Shown here one piece after another: positions 56,240 through 63,155 of a DNA stretch of 64,000 nt. The DNA is from Acinetobacter beijerinckii CIP 110307 (GTDB taxonomy: Bacteria; Pseudomonadota; Gammaproteobacteria; Pseudomonadales; Moraxellaceae). Each line of letters begins with the position of its first letter. The first letter of the stretch is position 1. The notes under the pieces are model-generated. The model was not told where the DNA came from and searched no databases. It worked only from the letters and a program-made list of their open reading frames with translations. The translations under genes were made by a program, and so were the position numbers. The DNA lies in NCBI RefSeq assembly GCF_000369005.1, contig NZ_KB849765.1, positions 1,083,881-1,147,880 of the forward strand. Reading direction: 5' to 3'.

Positions 56240-56311
56240 TGTGGATAAGCATGTTTATAACCTTGTGGACAAGCGTGTGGGTAAGTTTGAGGATAACTCT
56301 GTGGACAAGCT
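56240..56311. repeat. Six DnaA-box-like 9-mers at exact 12-bp spacing
   Basis: Units start at 56240, 56252, 56264, 56276, 56288 and 56300. Their first nine bases are TGTGGATAA, TGTTTATAA, TGTGGACAA, TGTGGGTAA, TGAGGATAA and TGTGGACAA. The first is the exact complement of the consensus DnaA box TTATCCACA; three differ by one base, including both copies of TGTGGACAA by the same base, and one by two. All lie on the same strand. The array occupies the recB-recD gap and is in frame with a possible GTG-initiated recD extension, where it would encode four-residue repeats (V-D-K-x). Confidence 0.75.
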
Positions 56312-56333
56312 AATCAATGATCGGTCAGAACAA

Positions 56334-58046
56334 ATGACTTGGATAAATATGTGGAGTCGTTATCTCACACAAGCCCCATTTTCTCAATCTGCTCAAGCAG
56401 ATAGCGCTGCACATGTATTACAACAACTGGTTGAAGCCAGTTTAAATGGCGATAGTTGTATTCAAGTTGATTCAGTTCAACTCGAAACCTTGGGTGATTT
56501 AGCAATTTCAAGCGAGAAAGCAGCCACTCAAGTTGCCCCATGTGTCTACGATCAGCAGGGCTTGGCATTATACCGATATTGGCAGTTAGAACAACGCCTC
56601 GCACAGCAGATTTGCCGATTAAAGCGACAAATGACACCAGCAATCGATATTTCTGAGTATGAATCATTGCTTGAAGATGAATTTCAACAAGCTGCTCTGA
56701 AAATGGTATTGCAACAATGGCTCAGTATCATCACAGGTGGGCCAGGTACAGGTAAAACGTATACCTTGGCACGTATCATTGCGGCACTCAACCAAATGAT
56801 TCCTGATATCCGAATTGCAATGGCTGCACCCACCGGAAAAGCCGCGCAGCGAATGCAGGAAGCACTGCAAAATTCATTTAAAGATCCTAAATTAATTGCT
56901 TCTGGTTTAGTCACAGATGAGTTGCGCAATCAAACCACTCAAACCTTGCATCGTTTATTGGGAATGGGAAATCGACAAATTCCTCGCTTTAATGCGAAGC
57001 AGCTCTTGCCTTATGATGTGATTGTTGTCGATGAGGCATCGATGTTGGACTTAAATCTCGCCACTGCATTGCTTGAAGCTGTACCTGAATCTTGTCGAAT
57101 TATCTTACTAGGTGATGCTAATCAATTGGCTTCGGTTGATGTAGGCTCAGTTTTGGCAGATTTACAGCAAGTTGATGCTTTGGCTGAGAACCGCGTGCAG
57201 CTTAAAAATAGCCGTCGATTTTCAGATGAAGCCAAAATCGGACAATTTGCACGATTTATTCAAGCACACCAAGATTCATCACGACCAGAATTGATTTTGA
57301 CACAACTTGAAGACGAAATTGTAAAAGCTGCGCCGTTGCAAGATATTACATTAACTAAAGAAATGTCAGATGTGATCCAACTCGAGTATTTCGCTACTGC
57401 ACAAGAAATGGATGTTGAGCAATATCAACAAAAATTAATGTATGGTTTTCGAGCTTATGTTGATTCATTAATTACCTATTTAAATGCTGAGCAACCGACA
57501 GAATATATTCAACAGGTGATCAGTGCTTTTGATGACTACCGAATTTTAGCGGCAGTTAAACATGGTACTTTAGGTATTGAACAAATCAATCGATATGCTG
57601 AACGCTGGTTAAATCAGCAACTCAAGCAGATAGCGATTGCTGAATGGTATGTGGGTCGTCCTGTAATGATGACTTATAACGACTATCAGTTAGGAATTTC
57701 AAATGGCGATATTGGAATTTGTTTTAAACATAGAACTCAGCCACAGCAATTTGAAGTGTTTTTTCCAAGTTTAAACAAATGGATTTCAGCACACCGTTTG
57801 CCTAGAAATATGCAAACCGCTTTTGCTTTAACTATTCATAAATCTCAAGGTTCAGAGTTTACGCATACAGCGATAGTATTTGATGCAAATGCAGAAAAAC
57901 TATTAAGCCAAGAGTTAATTTACACAGCCGTCACCCGAGCTAAAAAAGTGGTGACACTGCTAGCAGACCGGAAAGCATTGTTACAATCACTTACAGTACG
58001 AACAGTTCGCCGCAGTGGTTTAGTGCAAAAGATCAATTTAACGTGA
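56334..58046 (+). CDS. recD: Exodeoxyribonuclease V subunit alpha (RecD)
   Basis: The fast 5'-3' helicase of RecBCD. Numbering from ATG 56334 (570 residues): Walker A ITGGPGTGKTYTLARI around 135-142, APTGKAAQRMQEAL, motif II VIVVDEASMLDLNLA, ILLGDANQLASVDVGSVLAD, and the UvrD_C_2 end with ALTIHKSQGSEFTHTAIV and YTAVTRAKKVVTL. The frame is open back to a GTG at 56241, but those 31 codons coincide with the 12-bp repeat array and look like a by-product of it, and neither start has a clear ribosome site. The gene follows recB by 132 bases from this start. Confidence 0.94.
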   Translation: MTWINMWSRYLTQAPFSQSAQADSAAHVLQQLVEASLNGDSCIQVDSVQLETLGDLAISSEKAATQVAPCVYDQQGLALYRYWQLEQRLAQQICRLKRQMTPAIDISEYESLLEDEFQQAALKMVLQQWLSIITGGPGTGKTYTLARIIAALNQMIPDIRIAMAAPTGKAAQRMQEALQNSFKDPKLIASGLVTDELRNQTTQTLHRLLGMGNRQIPRFNAKQLLPYDVIVVDEASMLDLNLATALLEAVPESCRIILLGDANQLASVDVGSVLADLQQVDALAENRVQLKNSRRFSDEAKIGQFARFIQAHQDSSRPELILTQLEDEIVKAAPLQDITLTKEMSDVIQLEYFATAQEMDVEQYQQKLMYGFRAYVDSLITYLNAEQPTEYIQQVISAFDDYRILAAVKHGTLGIEQINRYAERWLNQQLKQIAIAEWYVGRPVMMTYNDYQLGISNGDIGICFKHRTQPQQFEVFFPSLNKWISAHRLPRNMQTAFALTIHKSQGSEFTHTAIVFDANAEKLLSQELIYTAVTRAKKVVTLLADRKALLQSLTVRTVRRSGLVQKINLT

Positions 58047-58077
58047 TTGTGTAATTATTCTTTAAAATTCACTATTT

Positions 58078-58095
58078 TGTAAGCAAAAGCTTACA
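58078..58095. terminator. Hairpin after recD, without T run
   Basis: TGTAAGC and GCTTACA form a perfect 7-bp stem closed by AAAA, 32 bases after the recD stop. Without a T run it may be only a 3' end stabiliser, or part of the promoter-proximal region of the RNA gene that follows. Confidence 0.4.
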
Positions 58096-58140
58096 GAGAT
58101 TCGAGATATTGTCGCTAGAGTGAAATAAAGGTTTTTGAGA

Positions 58141-58301
58141 TCATGTATACACAAAGAGCCTAGCAAGGAAAGCTAGGTAAATCGCAAAAATATAATAATA
58201 ACGTCAATGAGACAGCGAACTTACAGTGAGGTAAGTGATAAAAGAGGAAACTTACAGCCGCTAAGCCTTGTAGTTTTGGGAGAGACTACAGGGCTTTTTT
58301 A
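58141..58301 (+). ncRNA. Candidate small RNA 1 (GGA-loop hairpins, intrinsic terminator)
   Basis: The left boundary is approximate; the right boundary is a strong terminator. Elements in order: hairpin CCTAGC/GCTAGG (58159-58164 with 58172-58177) with loop AAGGAAA; strand ACTTAC (58219-58224) able to pair with GTAAGT (58231-58236); a second ACTTAC (58250-58255) able to pair with the same GTAAGT, which would place AGAGGAAA in the loop; and an 11-bp terminator stem (58264-58274 with 58285-58295) with GGGAG in the loop, followed by six T. There is no ORF and no plus-strand gene downstream. I could not assign a promoter. It matches no RNA family I recognise (not tmRNA, 6S, RNase P or SRP RNA). 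Confidence 0.55.
58264..58300 (+). terminator. Intrinsic terminator of candidate small RNA 1
   Basis: AGCCTTGTAGT pairs with ACTACAGGGCT (one G-T pair), ten-base loop, followed by a T run to 58300. It is too far from recD (over 200 bases) to be explained simply as the recD terminator. Confidence 0.85.
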
Positions 58302-58543
58302 TTTATATCAAAAAATACTTATAACTCTATGATAATTATTGTATTTATTTTGTTCAAATTTTTAAAAAGTCTTCTATCCACACCTTTATTTTAAACTTCA
58401 TTTTTCAAGGGCTATTTACACTAAACATTTAAACTAAAAATATGATTGTTCTACAATTATTCTTTATTATTAAGTTAAATGTTATACAGACCTGTACGTT
58501 TTTGCTTACAAAGAGATAAGCAAAATGCTATTTTTCTCCATAA
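58302..58543. other. AT-rich intergenic stretch between the two candidate small RNAs
   Basis: No ORF. It contains CTATCCACA at 58374-58382, one base from a DnaA box, and a 9-bp hairpin TTTTGCTTA/TAAGCAAAA (58500-58508 with 58517-58525; loop CAAAGAGA) just ahead of the predicted promoter of the second RNA. Confidence 0.4.
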
Positions 58544-58571
58544 TTGATTATGACAGAATAGTCGTTATAGA
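58544..58571 (+). promoter_or_regulatory. Predicted promoter of candidate small RNA 2
   Basis: TTGATT (58544-58549) and TATAGA (58566-58571) with a 16-base spacer; start expected near 58578. Confidence 0.4.
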
Positions 58572-58577
58572 AAGATA

Positions 58578-58731
58578 GCAAACATCTGAATAAAGACTAA
58601 AAATATGATGTGTGCAGTACATTCAGAGGGCCGAATGTAGAAGATAAAAACAACGAATAATAAAAATAAAGTAAAAATGATAATAATAAAAAACTACGCG
58701 CAAATGCCCAAGCTACAACTTGGGCTTTTTT
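58578..58731 (+). ncRNA. Candidate small RNA 2
   Basis: About 150 bases from the predicted promoter to a strong terminator. Contains a perfect 7-bp hairpin TACATTC/GAATGTA (58618-58624 with 58633-58639) with loop AGAGGGCC, an A-rich unstructured stretch (58640-58700), and the terminator GCCCAAG/CTTGGGC (58706-58712 with 58719-58725) followed by six T on the plus strand. The neighbouring coding gene lies on the other strand, so the terminator is not explained by a known plus-strand gene. Confidence 0.5.
58706..58731 (+). terminator. Intrinsic terminator of candidate small RNA 2
   Basis: 7-bp stem GCCCAAG/CTTGGGC, loop CTACAA, then TTTTTT. The left side has no A run, so it acts on plus-strand transcripts only, not on the minus-strand hydrolase gene. 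Confidence 0.85.
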
Positions 58732-58745
58732 GTGCTTACTATTCT

Positions 58746-60044
58746 TTAAACGTTATCATTTTCTGTACGATCAGTGGCAAATAACGAACGACGTTGATTT
58801 TTGGGAATCTTCGGGCAGTTCGTTGAGATTTGATATAGTGTTTTTGCTAGTGCTGGTAAATGTGTTCCAACAACAGATTTTCCAGTCGTCAACAGAGATA
58901 CACTAATATCACGCTCAGGATCAGCCCAGCATAAAATATTAGAGAAACCAATATGTCCAAAAGCTTGCCCTGTCATTGGTCCAAATAAACCAATCGGATT
59001 GCTTCCTAACATTGGACCTAATGCATATCGCATTGGTGCTAATAAAGTACGATCCAAGCTTACACCAGAAGTAGGAAGGGTTGATCTAAACACTGTTTGT
59101 GGTGACATGATTTGCTTACCTTGGTATTCACCACCACTTAATAACATTTCGAAAAAGCGTCCAGCTTGTTCAGCACTGGTATAGATGTTTCCAGCAGGAC
59201 AAATCGTATCCATAAAGCGGTTGTCATTAGTCACATCGACCGCAAGTTGTAGCCCGCCACCCAATACGTGATTGAGATAGTGATCCGTGCCTAAACTTGG
59301 ATGAATCCCCGTGGCATAGTTTAGTGCGACATCGTCACGATATTCAGGTTTTAAACCATAGTTGAAATAATCTAAACCCATCGGTTTCTCGATATTTTCA
59401 GCTAAAAAATCTCGAACACTTTGTCCAGTGACGCGCTTAACGATCTCACCCAAAATATAGCCTGCTGTTACAGCATGGTAGGCAAGATGTGTCCCTGAAG
59501 GAGAAACTGGTTTTGCTGCGCATAACAGTTTTAAAATTTCTTCCTGACTAAAAAGCAGCTCGGGAGTAACTTCACTGTCAATGCGAGGGATACCGCCACG
59601 ATGCGAGAGCAAATGAAAAATAGTGGCGCGACGCTTACCATTCACCCCATATTCAGGAATATAGTAACTAATAGGATCCAGTAAATTCAGATCACCACGT
59701 TCATCCAGCATATGGATGAGCATTGCAGTGACCATTTTAGAGGCAGAGAATAAGCAAACAGGGGTATCAGGCGTGCCAATCTTAGCATCTGTAGCTAAAC
59801 CCTCTGGTGAATTTCCTTGTGCATGACCGATACTTCTATTTAAAAGAATTTGCCCCTGACGACGTAAACACAATGTGATGAGTGGATAGTTTCCTGTTTT
59901 ATACAGAGATTCAACGCTGTTCCAAATTTTTTGGACTTGTTTATCTGTCATCCCGCCTAATTCGGCAGCGACTTCATCTTTAGTGCGAATGACTTGATTT
60001 AAGTCATTGGGTACATAACAGGTATTGGTTGATAAAATTTTCAC
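58746..60044 (-). CDS. Serine hydrolase, class C beta-lactamase-like / family VIII esterase
   Basis: A 432-residue protein of the beta-lactamase fold. The nucleophile motif S-x-x-K is Ser100-Ala-Ser-Lys103 (in CLFSASKMVTAML); the Tyr motif appears as AYHAVTAGYILGEIV, with Y-H-A in place of the Y-x-N of AmpC; the third motif region GQAFGHIGFSNILCW has H-I-G instead of K-T-G. There is no signal peptide, so it should be cytoplasmic. These features fit EstB-like esterases rather than a resistance beta-lactamase. The start is GTG with GAGGGA just upstream. Divergent from rpsO. Confidence 0.85.
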   Translation of the reverse strand: MKILSTNTCYVPNDLNQVIRTKDEVAAELGGMTDKQVQKIWNSVESLYKTGNYPLITLCLRRQGQILLNRSIGHAQGNSPEGLATDAKIGTPDTPVCLFSASKMVTAMLIHMLDERGDLNLLDPISYYIPEYGVNGKRRATIFHLLSHRGGIPRIDSEVTPELLFSQEEILKLLCAAKPVSPSGTHLAYHAVTAGYILGEIVKRVTGQSVRDFLAENIEKPMGLDYFNYGLKPEYRDDVALNYATGIHPSLGTDHYLNHVLGGGLQLAVDVTNDNRFMDTICPAGNIYTSAEQAGRFFEMLLSGGEYQGKQIMSPQTVFRSTLPTSGVSLDRTLLAPMRYALGPMLGSNPIGLFGPMTGQAFGHIGFSNILCWADPERDISVSLLTTGKSVVGTHLPALAKTLYQISTNCPKIPKNQRRSLFATDRTENDNV

Positions 60045-60166
60045 GATTCCCTCGCATTTTTTCGTTTTCTTTCATCTCTGTCATAAACTGAAAACAGAAT
60101 AATGTTAGTGTGCCTATTTTGTTTAGCGCTGTCAGCTGCCGAAATGCCCGTGAAGTTAAAACATTT

Positions 60167-60195
60167 TTGCAATATAACGACAGATCACTTAAAAT
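60167..60195 (+). promoter_or_regulatory. Predicted rpsO promoter
   Basis: TTGCAA (60167-60172) and TAAAAT (60190-60195), 17-base spacer, giving a leader of about 80 bases before rpsO. Confidence 0.6.
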
Positions 60196-60224
60196 AGGCG
60201 ACTTGCTGTAGTGATGCACGGCAG

Positions 60225-60242
60225 TCAGTTGCTCGCAACTGA
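60225..60242 (+). promoter_or_regulatory. Hairpin in the rpsO leader, candidate S15 autoregulatory site
   Basis: TCAGTTG (60225-60231) pairs with CAACTGA (60236-60242) around CTCG; an eighth pair G-C is possible. It ends about 29 bases before the GGAG ribosome site and lies inside the predicted transcript. S15 is known to repress its own mRNA through structured leaders in several bacteria; that this is such a site is inference. Confidence 0.45.
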
Positions 60243-60281
60243 TCAATATCATTTATTTTTTAAGCATCTCGGAGAAATCGA

Positions 60282-60551
60282 ATGGCTTTAACTAACGCAG
60301 ATCGCGCAGAGATCATTGCTAAATACGCTCGTGCTGAAAACGACACAGGTTCACCAGAAGTTCAAGTTGCTTTATTGACTGCTCAAATCAATGATTTGCA
60401 AGGTCACTTTAAAGAACACAAACACGACCATCATAGCCGTCGTGGTTTGATTCGTATGGTAAACCAACGTCGTAAATTACTTGATTACTTAAACGGTAAA
60501 GATCACGGTCGTTATGTTGCTTTGATCGGCGCATTAGGTTTACGTCGTTAA
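60282..60551 (+). CDS. rpsO: 30S ribosomal protein S15
   Basis: A primary rRNA-binding protein of the small subunit, 89 residues, all typical: [20 protein letters not shown] (helix region), [19 protein letters not shown] (the rRNA-binding loop and helix) and KLLDYL. CGGAGA precedes the ATG. Codon use is highly biased as expected for a ribosomal protein. pnp follows, as in E. coli rpsO-pnp. Confidence 0.98.
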   Translation: MALTNADRAEIIAKYARAENDTGSPEVQVALLTAQINDLQGHFKEHKHDHHSRRGLIRMVNQRRKLLDYLNGKDHGRYVALIGALGLRR

Positions 60552-60614
60552 TTCGATTTGGCTTTGTTTTCGCTATTTCGCATGTTGTTATGCTTTATTG
60601 TTGAAAATAAGGTT

Positions 60615-60641
60615 TCGCTTAATTTAAGTTAAGCGATTTTT
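60615..60641 (+). terminator. rpsO terminator or attenuator
   Basis: TCGCTTAA (60615-60622) pairs with TTAAGCGA (60629-60636), six-base loop, followed by five T. Comparable in position to the t1 terminator between rpsO and pnp in E. coli. Confidence 0.75.
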
Positions 60642-60667
60642 AGAAGGGGCGCTTGTTCGCTCCTTCT
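60642..60667 (+). promoter_or_regulatory. Hairpin ahead of pnp, candidate RNase III processing site
   Basis: AGAAGGGGCG (60642-60651) pairs with CGCTCCTTCT (60658-60667), with one G-T pair and a six-base loop, directly after the rpsO terminator. In E. coli the rpsO-pnp gap has an RNase III-cut stem used in Pnp autoregulation; this hairpin is shorter but equivalently placed. It could also be a second weak terminator (TTGTGTTT follows). Confidence 0.45.
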
Positions 60668-60802
60668 TTGTGTTTAGCTTTTTTTAAAAAATTTGGTCTA
60701 GTGCGATGGCTTCTAAGCTTTGTCATTTATCTACACAGCAGTTGTAGTCTGAATGCCAAACCTTAGGGGTCTCACTAGAATAAAATTAGGAAAATACAAT
60801 AT

Positions 60803-62899
60803 ATGTCTATGTTTAATATCATTCGTAAAGAATTCCAATTTGGTCAACACCAAGTTGTTTTAGAAACGGGTCGCGTTGCACGTCAAGCAAATACAGTTTT
60901 AGTCACGATGGGTGGTGTAACTGTTTTAGTCGCAGTTGTTGCGCAACCTAAAGCAAAAGCTGGTCAAGACTTTTTCCCATTGACTGTTAACTATCAAGAA
61001 AAACAATATGCTGCGGGTCGTATCCCGGGTGGTTATGGTAAACGTGAAGGCCGTGCTTCTGAAGCTGAAACTTTAATTTCACGCTTAATTGACCGTCCAA
61101 TTCGTCCGTTGTTCCCAGAAGGTTACTTCAACGAAATTCAAGTAACAGCAACAGTTGTTTCTTCTGACAAAACGATGGATGCTGATATTGCTGCAATGCT
61201 TGGTGCTTCAGCGGCATTGTCTATCGCTGGTACACCTTTCCGTGGTCCAATCGCTGGTGCACGTGTTGGCTTAATCAACGGCGAATATGTTTTAAACCCG
61301 AACTTTGAACAATTAAAAGAAAGCGATCTTGACCTTGTGGTTGCGGGTACAGAATCAGCTGTGCTTATGGTTGAATCTGAAGCGAAAGAACTTTCAGAAG
61401 ATCAAATGTTAGGTGCTGTACTTTTTGGTCATGACGAAATGCAAATTGCAGTTCAAGCGATCAAGGAATTTGCTGCCGCTGCAGGCGCAGTTGAATCAAC
61501 TTGGGTTGCTCCAAGCAAAAACGAAGCATTGCTTGAGCAATTAAAAGCAGCATTCGAAGCTAAAATCTCAGAAGCATATACCATTGCTGTGAAACAAGAC
61601 CGTTATGCTGCACTTGACGCGCTTTATGCTGAAGCAGTTGCACAGTTCGTTCCAGAAAATGACGAAACGGGTATTGCTGATGAAGTAAACGAATTATTTG
61701 AAGATCTTAAATACCGTACAGTACGTGACAACATTTTATCGGGTAAACCGCGTATTGATGGTCGTGACACGAAAACTGTTCGTGGTATCGATGTGCAAGT
61801 GGGTGTATTAGATCGTGCTCACGGTTCTGCATTATTTACACGTGGTGAAACTCAAGCGTTGGTAACAACAACTTTGGGCAATACTCGTGATGCGTTAATG
61901 GTTGATACCCTTGCTGGTACTAAAACTGACAACTTCATGTTGCACTATAACTTCCCTGCATACTCTGTAGGTGAAACTGGTCGTGAATCTGGTCCTAAAC
62001 GTCGTGAAATCGGTCATGGTCGTTTGGCGCGTCGTGGTGTGCAAGCAGTTCTTCCTGCGGCTGACCGCTTCCCTTATGTGATTCGTATTGTATCTGACAT
62101 TACTGAATCAAATGGTTCATCTTCTATGGCTTCTGTATGTGGTGCTTCATTATCACTTATGGATGCAGGTGTTCCATTAAAAGCACCAGTTGCGGGTATC
62201 GCAATGGGCTTAGTGAAAGAAGGCGAGCGTTTTGCAGTTCTTTCTGACATCTTGGGTGATGAAGATCATCTTGGCGATATGGACTTTAAAGTAGCAGGTT
62301 CTGCAAACGGTATTACTGCACTTCAAATGGACATCAAGATCGAAGGGATCACTGAAGAGATTATGGAAGTTGCATTAAACCAAGCTTTTGCTGGTCGTAT
62401 GCACATCTTGAATGAAATGAACAAAGTCATTTCACGTGCGCGTGCAGAAATTAGTGCCAATGCGCCGACTTTCGAAGTAATCAATATCAATCCAGACAAG
62501 ATTCGTGACGTGATTGGTAAGGGTGGTGCAACCATTCGTGCGATTACTGAAGAAACTAAAGCTGCGATTGATATCGAAGATAACGGTACAGTACGTGTAT
62601 TTGGTGAAACTAAAGCTGCTGCTCGTGCTGCGATTGCGAAAATCCAAGCACTTACTGCTGAAGTTGAACCAGGTAAGATCTATGATGGTAAAGTGATTCG
62701 CATCGTTGAATTTGGTGCGTTCGTTAATATCATGCCAGGTACTGACGGTTTACTTCATATTTCGCAAATCTCAAATGAGCGTATTGCAAATGTGACTGAT
62801 GTATTGAAAGAAGGTCAAGAGCTTAAAGTACAAGTTGCTGATGTTGATAATCGTGGTCGTATCAAGTTGACAATGAAAGATATTGAGCAAGCTCAATAA
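60803..62899 (+). CDS. pnp: Polyribonucleotide nucleotidyltransferase (PNPase)
   Basis: Phosphorolytic 3'-5' exoribonuclease, part of the RNA degradosome. The 698 residues carry two RNase PH domains (first: [18 protein letters not shown]; second, catalytic: [20 protein letters not shown] and the [17 protein letters not shown] region, [18 protein letters not shown] with catalytic Asp residues), a KH domain ([14 protein letters not shown], GxxG loop) and an S1 domain ([20 protein letters not shown]). TTAGGAAAA precedes the ATG. The 250-base leader contains the structures listed above. Confidence 0.98.
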   Translation: MSMFNIIRKEFQFGQHQVVLETGRVARQANTVLVTMGGVTVLVAVVAQPKAKAGQDFFPLTVNYQEKQYAAGRIPGGYGKREGRASEAETLISRLIDRPIRPLFPEGYFNEIQVTATVVSSDKTMDADIAAMLGASAALSIAGTPFRGPIAGARVGLINGEYVLNPNFEQLKESDLDLVVAGTESAVLMVESEAKELSEDQMLGAVLFGHDEMQIAVQAIKEFAAAAGAVESTWVAPSKNEALLEQLKAAFEAKISEAYTIAVKQDRYAALDALYAEAVAQFVPENDETGIADEVNELFEDLKYRTVRDNILSGKPRIDGRDTKTVRGIDVQVGVLDRAHGSALFTRGETQALVTTTLGNTRDALMVDTLAGTKTDNFMLHYNFPAYSVGETGRESGPKRREIGHGRLARRGVQAVLPAADRFPYVIRIVSDITESNGSSSMASVCGASLSLMDAGVPLKAPVAGIAMGLVKEGERFAVLSDILGDEDHLGDMDFKVAGSANGITALQMDIKIEGITEEIMEVALNQAFAGRMHILNEMNKVISRARAEISANAPTFEVININPDKIRDVIGKGGATIRAITEETKAAIDIEDNGTVRVFGETKAAARAAIAKIQALTAEVEPGKIYDGKVIRIVEFGAFVNIMPGTDGLLHISQISNERIANVTDVLKEGQELKVQVADVDNRGRIKLTMKDIEQAQ

Positions 62900-62920
62900 T
62901 AGTAAGATCTCAGCTTAAAA

Positions 62921-62951
62921 AAAGCGCATTGTTTTAACAATGCGCTTTTTT
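62921..62951 (+). terminator. pnp terminator
   Basis: AAAGCGCATTG (62921-62931) pairs with CAATGCGCTTT (62938-62948), six-base loop, followed by T; begins 21 bases after the pnp stop. Confidence 0.9.
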
Positions 62952-63014
62952 ATTAACTTAATGAAAGTTATAGATATAAAAAATCAAAACTATAAACATA
63001 AATCAAATTTATAT

Positions 63015-63054
63015 TAGACATTAGTCTAGTGCTCAAATTGTATTTATCACAATT
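63015..63054 (+). promoter_or_regulatory. Two small inverted repeats upstream of the dctA-like gene
   Basis: TAGAC/GTCTA (63015-63019 with 63024-63028) and AATTGT/ACAATT (63036-63041 with 63049-63054) lie 100-140 bases before the start codon in an AT-rich gap. They may be operator half-sites; no regulator can be named. Confidence 0.3.
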
Positions 63055-63155
63055 AACGTAGAATCCTCAAACTTTCCGCTCCTACCTGAGTTTGTTAGGT
63101 TTTAGATAGACAGTCGGAAGTCTATTTTTCATCCCAATATGAAGGAATATCGCGC

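Noticed and set aside
56240..56311. Regular short repeats read as a CRISPR array
   Set aside because: The period is 12 bases with no unique spacers, far too short for CRISPR, and no cas gene is present.
56241..56333. RecD extended to the GTG at 56241
   Set aside because: The added 31 residues are just the translation of the 12-bp repeats, with no ribosome site; the frame is open because 12 is a multiple of three. Not fully excluded, so it is kept as an alternative.
58141..58301. tmRNA, 6S, RNase P or SRP RNA
   Set aside because: None of the defining sequence elements (for example a tRNA-Ala-like end, GAGGAAAGTCC, or a GGAA tetraloop in an SRP helix) is present.
58746..60044. Chromosomal AmpC resistance beta-lactamase
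   Set aside because: No signal peptide, Y-H-A in place of Y-x-N and H-I-G in place of K-T-G; fits an EstB-like esterase.
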